A DNA stretch of 64,000 nt from Chaunax sp. Z400 (taxonomy: Eukaryota > Chordata > Actinopteri > Lophiiformes > Chaunacidae), in contig CM075194.1 in assembly GCA_037577475.1 (NCBI GenBank), positions 8,359,992 to 8,423,991 on the forward strand, written 5' to 3'. Below, piece by piece: positions 1 to 21,779 of the stretch. The notes under the pieces were generated by a model that was not told the DNA's origin, made no database searches, and was given only the letters and a program-made list of their open reading frames with translations. The position numbers and the translations under genes are program-made. How positions within the stretch are numbered: the stretch's first letter is position 1; each line of letters starts with the position of its first letter.

Positions 1-760
1 TTAATTATCTGTTCATGCAGCCATATAATGATATGATACAAGGCAATACAATAGGAAATGATTCAATACGATGCAATTTGTGTCAAAATGATACAATGCA
101 ACACAATAAAATATGACGCAAAATGATATGAGACAATCTTTACACAATGCTATAGGATATACGTTACAATATGCTAATACAATACAATATGATAGTGTGA
201 AACATGAAAATATGCTATGAATTAAACGACATGATGTGATGATACAATATATTAAACGATGCGTTACGATACAATACTCTCTATACAAATATGATATAAA
301 ATGATGAACTATGATACTTGCTACGGTACGAATTATGATGTAAAATGATACAAAACAATAGAATAGAATATGACATGAAATGAATTGATATATGAAATGA
401 TGCAATATGATACCATATACTACAATACTATACAATACATAACACAATACTATAACGATACGAAACGATGAACTGTGATACAATGCTATATGGCTGATAG
501 ATTTACATATTGTATGATACGATATAATATTTCAATACATTCACATAACGATATGATACAATACGTTGAGATGAAACAATATATGATAGAATTAGTGTCA
601 ACATTATACATTGCAACATGATACAATATGATGCAACATGTTATGATGCAGTTTGTTATGATAGCAAACAATCTTATACAGTTCTATACGATATGGTATA
701 ATACAATATAATACAATGTGATTATGGGATATGATAAAATACAATATACAAAAATCAAAC
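1..760. repeat. Degenerate pentanucleotide satellite (ATACA/ATGAT type)
   Basis: About 750 bases consist of variations on ATACA, ATGAT and AATAC with a loose 5-base rhythm, strongly A-rich on this strand. No unit is exact for long, so it is an old or fast-diverging array. Open frames on the minus strand here are only a side effect of the missing stop trinucleotides and should not be read as genes. The array stops about 30 bases before the splice acceptor of the first visible abhd12b exon, so it sits in an abhd12b intron; any earlier exons lie left of the window. Confidence 0.85.
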
Positions 761-788
761 TGACCTTGTGTTCTCTTATCTGCTGCAG

Positions 789-1775
789 TGAGGTTTCCAT
801 TCTTTGTGGATCTCAGCAGACCTGAAGACGTGCTGAACCACACATGCAACTTCTACCTCAACACAGAGGAGGGGATCTCAGTGGGCATCTGGTAGGTCTT
901 TTGTGAGTTCCTGTTTGGTCCGTTCAGTCTAATCAGTACTTGACGAGCACACGTATATTTGGTACAGATGGCTCCTGAGTGTTGAACTAAACCTACTGCA
1001 TAAAACAGGACCATATTTATTTGCCTCTCTCTATCATTGTGTCTCAAAGGCATACACTCCCTGCCAGCCAATGGGAGGCGGCCGCGGGGAGAAGCCCTGA
1101 GTGGTACTGGGAGACTCTGGGAGACGGCCATCCTGTTATTATCTATCTCCACGGCAACGTAGGGACCAGGTAGGATGAGAGCAGCAGATAGAGGCTTTTG
1201 AATTGATCCTAATGGAGTCTAGTGGGTATTAGAGGCCCGTGGGTTAATCCACAGGCACAATGCATGCAGGGATTTGTGAGTAAATGAGTGAATGCCACTT
1301 TGTAATCACCAAAATTTTCATGTCATTTCTGCAGGGCTGTAAACCACAGAGTGGAACTGGTGAAGGTGAAAGATTTGGTTCTATTGCATTCTCAATTTTG
1401 TTACAGTTTTGACCTTGGATAAATTTGGATTTTTTTGCGTTTCAGATTTTAAGTGCTGCAGGGTATCATGTCTTATCTTTGGACTACAGAGGTAAGATGC
1501 TTATTGTTGCTTTTCAAATGATTTCTACAACTCTTAACCCTGAGGTACTTTTTGGGGCCTTGTAAACACAATTCCCACATTAACTAAAAATACATAGTTA
1601 ACATTGTTTAATGTTTTGCATGATTTGTCCAAATTTGTTGAATATAATAAAAATCATTTTTAACTGATAAGTTTCAGAGTGTCTCCTTCGGGTATCAGAC
1701 AGGCTCCGGCTGTGAATCACTGGAAACATGCCAAAACATTAAATTTATTTATTTTTAATTACAAATGAGGTTTCC

Positions 1776-1850
<75 letters not shown>

Positions 1851-4378
1851 ACAGACTTGAATTTACAAAGTTTCCGTTAATATTTGTGTGATAAAATGAC
1901 AGAAATATAGTTTAAATGTTGCCGGAATCTGTACTGTAGACTCTCCTCTTCCATGCTCAGTTTTTTTCATAGGAGATGCACTTTAAACCTCTCTGGGATG
2001 CAACTGTCACCAAACATTTGTAACATCATTCGATATGGTAACATACTCTGTATTTTTTTCTCTCCAAATTACTTTTTGGCAAACAAAATGAACAAAACAA
2101 AACATTTTTTTATTTGATGTAATAACTATACTTGCAGTGAGGAAGTGAAGGCATTGTCAACAAAAGACAAGGATTTAAGTTGTTTGCCCAGCTCTAAAAT
2201 AGTTTCTATATTAAGTTATTGTTCTGTCCTGTCAGTAATGATTGTGGAGGTTCATAAATGTCTTCTCATGAGGTTTTGGAGACTCCATTGGAGAGCCAAG
2301 TGAAGCAGGACTGACCAGTGACGCCCTCCACCTGTACCAGTGGGTAAAGCAGCAAACCAGTGGTGGTCTTGTCTGTCTGTGGGGACACTCACTTGGGTCT
2401 GGGTCAGTATCTTTAGCCACGTTCAGAGGCAAAAATGGAGACGACTGAAAACACAGAAAAAAACACACTTCTTTGGTTTTCTTTTAGGGTGGCAACCAAT
2501 ACTGCAATCAAAGTACAAGAGCAAGGTGGGTTAACCATATCAAACCCACACAGTTGATTTTCATTATTAATTAGCCCTCTTCTGTGTGGATCTTTACCAA
2601 AGCAGTTGAAATTTTAATACCCCATCCATTCATTTTTTGTAGTTTGTATTACTGTCTTTAATATCAGGGTCTACTGTTGATGGTTTAATCCTTGAAGCTC
2701 CATATACTAGAATTGGAGAAGTCGTAGCCAACCATCTGCTTGCTAAGGTGAGGTCATTTATTTTTGTTTCTGCAGCCCCTCAGGTTGTTTACTGGTCGAT
2801 GAAAACACAGCTGCCAACATTTTGTCAAAACAATGCCATGTGCAAATACTTTAGACATGGATATCATTTTCTTTTTACTGCTGTTAGAATTGTTTCTGGG
2901 AAAAAAATATGAAAATTACAGTGAATAATTGACATCAGAACCCCTATTCAAGCTCAACTGCTTCATCTGAGGCCCTCAATTCAATCAAGTTTTTAAATTA
3001 CCATCTTTTTTATTGCAGATTTTCACAGTATAACACAATAGAAACTATCTAATCTACATTTGCTGCAGAGGAGGAACACATAAGCAAAAAAAACAGACAG
3101 GCATAAGTCAGAAGTTTATATATACGATGGGGTCACATTCCTGGCTTCCATTTATTCTGTTAATGTCTCTCAAAGAATCTGATTTTCTCCAGTTTGAGAT
3201 TTTCTGTCAGAAGGCAAGAAGGCAAGAAGCTCTTTCCACCTGAACATCCTGGCTAATGAAAAGCAGAAGGCCAGCAGAACTAAAATGCTCTTGCAGTAGT
3301 TGAATGCATACCTCCGCCAAGGCCAAAAAATCCTACATGCCTCACATTCAGCAGATCCCAATCAAAAATCATAAAACAAAGACTTTTCACCTTGTTTTAA
3401 AATCACTTAAAACACTCTTTTGGTTGGCTGACATTAACTAAATAGTATCAAGCCAAGTACTTTGTATGTTATTAAAGTACACATGAATTTGCAAAAGTAT
3501 TTCTAATTTGTGCACTGTTTTTCCAGATGTACACGTTCCTTCCAGGATTTGAGAGTTTGCTTTGGTCCATATTGGAAATGAACAACATTGTATTTAATAA
3601 TGATAAAAAGTAAGTTTGCATTTTTAAAAAGTGCTTATTTGTTGCTGTTACTTTACATTCATTTTGCAGCATTTAATAACTTGAATCCCTAACGTGATTT
3701 TATTCATCTAATGAAATCCATGTCTGACTAAATACATATTTTACCCCAACATCTACACAGTTTGAAGGCATTGACCAGTTCTCTTCTTATCCTGCATGCA
3801 GAGGATGACAATGTTGTACCGTACCACATGGGCCTGGAGGTACAGTAGCTCTTTGTGTAAGCTTCCCTTGACTTTTGCTGACTCATTACTGAATTACTGA
3901 TATTTTTGTCTCCAGCTGTACCACATGTCACTCCAGGCTAAGAAGAAATACAACACAGATGTTCAGGTTGAAATGATCTCCTACAGCGCAAATCTTGGAT
4001 TTTCCCACAACGGCATCTACTTAGATCCCAATCTGTCCAATGTGGTTGGGTAAGTTCTACGGGAATTATAACAAAACATGTGAATCTGCAACAAGGAGAA
4101 AATTATGCAGTCCTGGTAAAAGGTTAATCATATAATACAATGAATAATACTAAATAGACACAGGTGAAGCTAATCAAAAATGTCATAGCTGGGAAAAAAC
4201 AAAGACAGGAAGCATAAAGTAAAGACATGACTCAGAGAAAAGAACTTTCACAATAAACCTTGAAACAACTAAACTCTGCTGTCCTGTCCATAAACCAAAA
4301 TCCATCCGGAAACTCAATTAAATGTAATATTTCATCTATTTTGATTGCAGGAAATTTCTACAACACCTGAGACGGTAG
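789..4378 (+). CDS. abhd12b: abhd12b, alpha/beta hydrolase domain protein 12B, 3' part (11 coding exons)
   Basis: Serine hydrolase of the ABHD12 family. ABHD12 itself is a membrane lysophosphatidylserine lipase; the substrate of ABHD12B is not well established. Coding exons: 789-891, 1050-1169, 1335-1365, 1446-1491, 2273-2402, 2488-2525, 2668-2747, 3527-3609, 3761-3839, 3916-4049, 4351-4378 (stop TAG 4376-4378). Together they give 289 residues in one frame. Landmarks in order: NHTCNFYL, the oxyanion-region motif IIYLHGNVGTR, LDYRGFGDS, the nucleophile elbow GHSLGSG (Ser codon 2389-2391), the acid-residue region LHAEDDNVVP and the histidine region GFSHNGIYL. The triad is therefore complete. 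The segment before the histidine and IVFNND resemble ABHD12B more than ABHD12, and adjacency to pygl and trim9 supports this. The N-terminal part, with the expected membrane anchor, is outside the window. Confidence 0.93.
1780..1848. repeat. (TA)n microsatellite
   Basis: Roughly 65 bases of almost uninterrupted TA dinucleotides inside the 782-base abhd12b intron between exons 1446-1491 and 2273-2402. The rest of that intron shows no recognisable feature. Confidence 0.95.
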
Positions 4379-4440
4379 ATCGTTCTCCCTCCTCCAGAGA
4401 CGTGGGTTTCTCATTTTCTAAATATAAACGAGACATTACC

Positions 4441-4446
4441 AATAAA
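4441..4446 (+). promoter_or_regulatory. abhd12b polyadenylation signal (AATAAA)
   Basis: A canonical AATAAA lies 63 bases after the abhd12b stop codon, giving a short 3' untranslated region. It is the first such hexamer downstream, so it is the likely cleavage signal. The exact cleavage site is not visible from sequence. Confidence 0.6.
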
Positions 4447-4584
4447 TTGATCATCTTCTGCATAAGGTATATTTGTATTTTTCAACTGTGATTAGACTTA
4501 TACCATAAGGCTGAAGATTAAATTGTTAATTGTCAATCGATTAAAAAATGTAATCGAGCTAATCACAATTATAGGCTGTGATTA

Positions 4585-4715
4585 ATCATCATTAATCGTA
4601 AAATATATATATATACATATAGATACATACATGTATCTCTATCTATATATCTGTATATAGATATAGATCTATATCTATAGATCTAGATAGAGATATATTT
4701 ATCTATAGTTGATTG
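4585..4715. repeat. AT-rich palindromic repeat between convergent 3' ends
   Basis: A run of TATA, ATAGATA, CTATCTA and AGATCTA words that are largely self-complementary, so the stretch can fold on either strand. It lies between the abhd12b polyadenylation signal and the presumed pygl 3' end. It looks like microsatellite expansion, not a designed terminator. Confidence 0.75.
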
Positions 4716-4845
4716 TCTGCTAAAATTTAATGACAGCTCAAGTGTAACAGTAGCTAATGGGTTATGTTTCTGTAGAGTCCGACAATTTAGACACACAAAA
4801 TGTGCGTGAAAAGAAACAAGGCTGTAATTTATGACACAATAAGTT

Positions 4846-4851
4846 TTTATT
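4846..4851 (-). promoter_or_regulatory. Candidate pygl polyadenylation signal
   Basis: TTTATT on the plus strand is AATAAA on the minus strand, about 430 bases beyond the pygl stop codon. It would leave about 400 bases between the two convergent transcripts. Other hexamers further left cannot be excluded. Confidence 0.4.
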
Positions 4852-5279
4852 TCAACACAGGGACAAAATATTAGCTCAAGAATGAACTCTTTAGTTAAAG
4901 TACTACTGATACAGACACAAGCAAATGGTTTCGATCTACCTTGAGTATTGACAAGTTCTGTCTCTCAGAACATACACACAAAGATAAAGGAATGTAATAA
5001 AACATTCAGTTTAATCAGCTGCTCTGTTGCTGGATTCCTGCAATGCAGAAACCCTCTCATTTCTTCACTCTGACCCTTGGTTTACTGTATGTGTTGGTGA
5101 TAAAGGACTGTAACAGACGGTTTCAAATATAAGCGCTTTGACTCGGATGCATTGACAATAAATGAAAACATTTGCAGACGTGATGTTGAAACACCTTGAA
5201 AAGGTTCGGTGATGCGTGCGACTTGAAGGTTGGAACCACATTTGTAAATGTGAGGGCAGCCCTTGGTCGTGAAGCAGCT

Positions 5280-16235
<10,956 letters not shown>

Positions 16236-16470
16236 GCTGGCTGGGTAGGTTGGTCCTGAGTAGCTGTATTGTAGCTGTCCGGCCTGGAAGTGAGGCTGGT
16301 AAGATGGTGGCAGCTTTTCATGCAGCAGTCTCCTCCTTCAGCTGCTTGTCATTGGTGAGAGCAGGGGGGGAGGGTGTTTCCTTGCCAGCCCCTGAGCTGA
16401 GCAGCAGGAAAAGGCAAATAGAGAAACCACAGATAGGAAGGATTCAAAGTTTTCTGCAGTCCAGGACTAT

Positions 16471-16478
16471 TATTTATA
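16471..16478 (-). promoter_or_regulatory. Candidate pygl TATA box
   Basis: The plus strand TATTTATA reads TATAAATA on the minus strand, about 240 bases upstream of the pygl ATG. A start site near 16445 would give an untranslated leader of about 210 bases without an extra intron. The call rests on the motif and its distance only. Confidence 0.45.
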
Positions 16479-16584
16479 GATATGTCATATTTTATTGTTT
16501 CAAATTGATGATAATGATATGAAAACAAAGACAAACAATTGTTTTGTTTTAAAAAAAAAATTTTGGGGCCTGTGTCCGTTTGTT

Positions 16585-17028
16585 GTTTTTACCAGCATTG
16601 GTTTGTTTGTCTGTTTGTTAACAGGATTACTCAAAAAGTTATGAATGGATTTTGATGACATTTTTCAGAGATGTAGGGTATGGCCCAGAGGACAATCCAT
16701 TAGACTGTGGTGGTGATTCAGATCATCGGTATCCAGAATCTCTTTTAAGGATTCTCTGCCGTTGCAGAAAGATTTTTTCTTCTAACCTCATGGATAATGG
16801 TTACAATGCTTGGACAGAAATGACACAATGACTTCCTCATAAGATCTAGCACACATCTGATCTGGATCCAAGTAATATTCTAGATCTGGTGATCCAGAAT
16901 GTTTATATTTATAGGGCTAATGGAAAATTCACTACTGTGAGATAACAAATAATAATACCGGAGAGTTGAACTAACTGTAGCTGAAACTGTTCTGATTCAG
17001 TCAGGTGTCAAATGTATCTTCAAAAGTC
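16585..17028 (+). mobile_element. Long copy of dispersed repeat, inverted partner of 54411-54830
   Basis: Begins GTTTGTCTGTTTGTTAACAG and runs for about 440 bases. The reverse complement of 54411-54830 tracks it in the same order: GGATTTTGATGA, GATCCAGAATC, AAGATCTAGCACACATC, AGATCTGGTGAT, AAATTCACTA, TCAAATGTATCTTCAAAAG. No coding capacity. It lies just upstream of the pygl promoter candidate. Confidence 0.75.
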
Positions 17029-19023
17029 TTTGTCTTGGCTCTTCTGTAAAATCTGCTGTAACGAACATATGCCCATTTGGCTCCAGGCCCTGGATACTTG
17101 TTATTCATTTAGATCAGGTTTGTTCTCGGTGTCAAAAAAGCTGAATTAAATCTACATTAATTCACTGTTATAAGAAAATAAAATATGAAAACACCAACAG
17201 AAACATAGATATTCCAGGAGGATTTTGTTGACACCTATTTATTGAATAGTCACACATACAAAAACAATCATATTACACTTGAGATCATAATCATATCATT
17301 AATATGGTAATGATAGACATGTAATCATAACAATCATAATAATCATACAGTTAAAATTATAATAACAACAATGCTCATTTAATATTCATAAAATTCTCCA
17401 TGACATATTTTAATATCACTGTAAATAATAATATCAGGTGATGACATTCAACTTCGGATCAAACAGAATCAGTTAAAATGAGATTATAATGCAGGTAACA
17501 CACTCTCACACATCTGTATGTACATTTAGAGATATAATCCAGTGTCGCCCAGCGACTGTGTGTGCATTTCTAATAATTCATTAAGTTTGATGAGGCTCTA
17601 TGTTAGACTTTAAATTATCCCTGGGTCTAGTTTTAAGTGTATTTAAAACTAATAAATGGTACAATCAGAGTTTTTAATGTCAGGACCCTTGTGTTCATGT
17701 CTTCATGTGTTGAAAAGTAACAGAAGTATTTGTCATCTCCTACTAGATGTGATGAAAATCCCTTTAATGAACTGTTTTACTGAATTCAAGTAATTTTGTT
17801 TATTTGTCCTGGAGCCTGAGGTTGCGTAACACTGTGATAATGGCTGCTCTTGCCTCTCACTGCTCAGTGACCCATCGCTGAATTTGCTCTCATTGATTTG
17901 TGCTCTATATTTACTGCTGGACTACTGGATTAGCTTGAAAAACCACCAATTAAAAGTTGCATAAATCAAACATCTTCCACTCAACCCCTGCTTTGGTGCA
18001 ACTAAAAAGCCAATTAAAATGCCTGTAGCTTCTGAACCACTGACTCTATCCATGAATGAGGTCTTGTTGGAAAGTAAACAGGCTAAAGTTTCTTGAGAAA
18101 GAGTCAGAAACACTGCTTGGACACAATATCTGTCTAAATGTCGACAGCCGGGGTTCTGAGTGGTTGAAGTGATTTTTGACATGGCATGTTTAGACATCAG
18201 TGATGTCAACTATGTTTGAAATGCATTTAAATGGACACTATGTCTGTAAACAGGAGGTCTCCCTGTTGCGGGCAGTACCTCATGTGTCCATGTTTATTGA
18301 TGGGATGTGACGTAGCGAGGCGAGAAAGGGAGAGAAGTCCCAAGACGTGAAAAGGTTAAATCCAGCCTTGCAGTAAATCCTGTATAACTTGCTGAATGCT
18401 GCAGAAGTCTTGTTTAGTTGATCAGCGCATACTAAATATTCCATATTTTACTGTGTGCAGCCATTTTAGCATACATGTGAGCACATGATTTACAATCAAT
18501 ATAAACCCTGGGGTAGATAAATTTAAGAAGTTTAAAAAGTCACCTTTTTATACCTGACTGTGCTGTGGTTATTAAATCAATAACAAACATGACTATGGTG
18601 GAGATTGCCTTTTTGCTGATAGAAAAGTACGTAGCAGCAGGTGAAGTCAGGCATCACAGATGTTACAGTCGACTCTGCTGAAGCAATAAATCTGGTTTGT
18701 AGCAAAGTTTCATGGATCTTTTAAGTATTGCAGAGCGGAAAAGGCACACCCATGAAGCTCTAACACAGGATAGCACCTCATGTAAATGCAAGACATGTAC
18801 GGTTTGTCTCACGGCGATGATGCACAGGGAACATAATTGGACAACTTGAAGGGCAACAGTTTCCTCACAGTGACCCCTCAACACTTCAATTATGTCTGCC
18901 AGAAACAGTCTTTACCTATTCTAGCTGCATGACTTTAGGGATAGCCGTGTTGATCACTTGGTTTACCCTTTTGGTCTTTCTTAACAACTACTGGATGGTC
19001 TGCTTAGAGATTTTGTACAGATG

Positions 19024-19440
19024 TTCATGGTCCCCAGATGATGAATCTTAATGATTTTTGTGTTCTTCTGATGTTTCCTCTAGAGTCACCATTAATCTGA
19101 CACGTAACAGTAAGAAACTGCCATGGAACATAACACTCATGGTCCCCAGAGGATGTATTCTTATGAATGTGATGGTCCCAGACTTTTTGTCCAAATATCA
19201 CCATGAGGTTAACATTTGTACAACTGTTGTTTTTGAATTTTGAACTTTTGAATTCCAATTCATGGTCCTCAGAGGCTGAAACAATGAATTTGGTGACCAT
19301 CTGACTTTTCCCTTTAGCACCACCATACCATTTGTAGTTTTGAGTGAAATGTCTCAACAACTGTTGGATGAATTTCCATGAAATTTGGTAGAGAAATTTA
19401 TGGTCCCATCAGGATGAATTACAATTAATTAGGTGATTAT
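19024..19440. repeat. Tandemly structured interspersed repeat (CATGGTCCCCAGAGGATG units)
   Basis: Four related blocks start near 19027, 19138, 19261 and 19400 with ATGGTCCC(C)AGATGATGAAT-like sequence. Between them are GTCACCAT, TTTTCCTCTAG and GAAATGTCTCAACAAC segments. Block spacing is about 110-140 bases. This is a repeat type seen often in fish genomes. Confidence 0.65.
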
Positions 19441-20945
19441 GTATTTCTTTAATCAATCAAATTTTCAGTTTAATTTAACATTTTAATTTGTACAATATTA
19501 ATAGCATTCAGTATTTGATGTACTTTTAGTGCTAATTTACAATTGTTAGCATGCAAAAATTAAATTCAAATACCTGCTAAACATCAGAATGTCAGTTTGC
19601 ACATAAAACAGCGCTGTACCAACATATAGCGTCACAGAATTGCTAGCATTCCCTTAAAGATTTGTCCTATGTTGTCGCCTGTTGAGGAGGCTGTTGTCCA
19701 AACGCGACGCCACAAAAACATCGCAGTGCATCATCACCTTTCCTGTTGCTTTAGTCAGACATAAACTGGTTCTCACAATTACTGTAAAGCCTCTCCAGGT
19801 CAAGAACAAATTACATTTTGAAAGCCACAAAAAGATTCAGTTTCTTTCTTTCTGTAATAACTATACATCAAATAAAATGCACATCATTGAAAAAAATGTG
19901 AACATCAATAACTTATTTAACTATACACTTCTTTGCAATAGATCATTTCAATAACAATATTACAAAACTACCAGGATTCAGTCAGCTACAGTAAAAAAGC
20001 CAGAATGAAGTGAGCTGCAGCTACACCTTTTTCAAGCAGCTTCACAGTATTTTCAACACTCATCAATGCACAGAATTGCTTGCTTTTCTCATATATTAGA
20101 CTAAAATCTGTCCCTCCTGTTTGGGGAGTTGCTCTGCAGAGAAAGGCTGCATGAGGGCCCCGCTTCCAGTAGCATCTAACACGTTAATGCTGCATTTTTA
20201 CAGACAATACAGAAGGTTCACATGAGCAAAGCCACTAAGTAAAGCATCTCATGTACAGTACATGGACGAGGATACGACAGTGACGCGGCTGAGAGACCGA
20301 CTATTGCTCTCGTACAGGGATCATTGCTTCAACCCATTCACACATTTATACACCTCTCATGCTCCCCCTCTGTCATGATGGTCATGACAGATGGCAGGAA
20401 AAGAACTATACAGGATATTTGTAAATGTGTGTTTTCACAGAAAGAAGGATAAGAATGAAGAATAAGATACACTGAACTGTATGTTGATGATATAAGGAGA
20501 TATGTGCTTTATTACCAAGAGACCGAATCATTACCTAATGCTAAATTTAAAGTTACAGCCAACAGGAGGTTAGCTTAGCTTATCTTAAATGATCAGAAAC
20601 AGGGGGAAAATGTTAGCCTGGCTGTCCAAGGAAACCAAATCCATTAATCTATGCCTCTAAATATTATTTTCGATAATATTATTTATTATTATTTGTGCTC
20701 ATAAAACCACACAATTTTATTTCTACATTTCTGTTTTTGTACAAACTAAACAGAATGAGATGTAATTAACTAATAAGAGGACTTATTCATATTCATTTTC
20801 TTGAACTTTAGACACAACCAGCTGAGCTGTTTCCAGTCTTTCTGCTAAGCTAACAGTAGCTTCATATTTAGCATACAGACAAGAGTGATTTTAATGGCAA
20901 TGGCCAAAAAAAAGCAAATATTTTTCCAAAATGTCCAACTAACTT

Positions 20946-21470
20946 TTAAAAAAACTCAGACATGAAAATTCAGTCATCTACACACCCTCATGTTGATGGA
21001 AAGTCAAGGGGAAGTTTCTTAGTCCACAGCAAAATAGCGTTCTTCTAAAAAAACTGACACACAGTCCGTATGATGTAATGAATGTCAGTTATTTAAACCC
21101 TTTCAAAAGCTGAAATCTTCACTTCAGCACACCTTACTCAGACGGGTGTGCGCTAACACATTTAGCTTAGAGGCAACATTTAAGATTTTCCCTTTAAAAA
21201 AGGGTGTCCATTATGTCTTTCTAAATCAATTTGGGATCTCAGGGCTTCTCTAAAATGGGATTGGACTGCATGAGGTGTATGGATTTTGTTTTGCATGGTT
21301 TTTAAAACAAGTCTCCATCTTCTTCACTTGTTCAGCAGAATGCTACAACACTGTTTTACTGTGAAGCTCCAGAAATGTTTTGTGGCCTAAGAAACATCAC
21401 CTGACTTTCCATCCATATGGGAGCGTACATGAAAACTGAATTTAAATTTTTAAGCAAACTGTTCCTTTAA
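20946..21470. mobile_element. Foldback element family copy near the trim9 3' end
   Basis: Shares with 7576-8255 the strings GTTTCTTAGTCCACA, GCTGAAATCTTCACT, AAAGGGTGT and TCAATTTGGGAT, and GCTCCAGAAATGTTTTG, and closes with AAACTGTTCCTTTAA, the inverted family end. The left end is degraded (TTAAAAAAACTCAG). It may lie within the trim9 3' untranslated region. Confidence 0.7.
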
Positions 21471-21701
21471 TCACATTATGATCACCACACATAATTTCAT
21501 CATCTTGAGATCAGCAGGATTCCATCTGTACATTTTGACACTGTCCTACAGATGGTCCAGGTTTCCCAGGTCTAGGCATGATAAAGGCATGGCTCACCGC
21601 TAATGGAGAGCAATGGCATCAGTCAGTCAGGGAGGGGGAGATCATTGTTACTGACTGACAGGATGCACCCTGGGTAATCCTGGAGAGGTGCTGTGGAGTC
21701 T

Positions 21702-21779
21702 TTAGCACACAGAGCCAGTAGGATCTGCCTCCCCAGGAGTGTAGAAATCAGGGATGGCCAGTCCAGTATGCAGTGTAAC
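21702..21779 (-). CDS. trim9: trim9 terminal coding exon
   Basis: Short exon found by matching the human C terminus. After the acceptor TTTTTTTTAG it reads VTLHTGLAIPDFYTPGEADP, then TGSVC and TAA (21702-21704). Human TRIM9 has VTLHTGLPVPDFYSS here. Residues after DFY are not conserved with human. It completes the last beta strand of the SPRY domain. Confidence 0.9.
   Translation of the reverse strand, partial: VTLHTGLAIPDFYTPGEADPTGSVC

Larger units (their letters stand above)
16540..21701. other. Intergenic region and/or trim9 3' untranslated region
   Basis: No coding exon found on either strand in 5.2 kb. It holds the repeat copies listed separately (16585-17028, 19024-19440, 20946-21470). 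17250-17450 is AT-rich with ATAATCAT words. trim9 and pygl point the same way (trim9 upstream), and the trim9 3' untranslated region must occupy some of the right side; I could not choose its polyadenylation site. Confidence 0.7.

Noticed and set aside
13..849. Long minus-strand open frames rich in Ile, Tyr, Cys, His
   Set aside because: They lie in the ATACA/ATGAT satellite, which lacks stop trinucleotides on that strand; the translations are repetitive with no domain.
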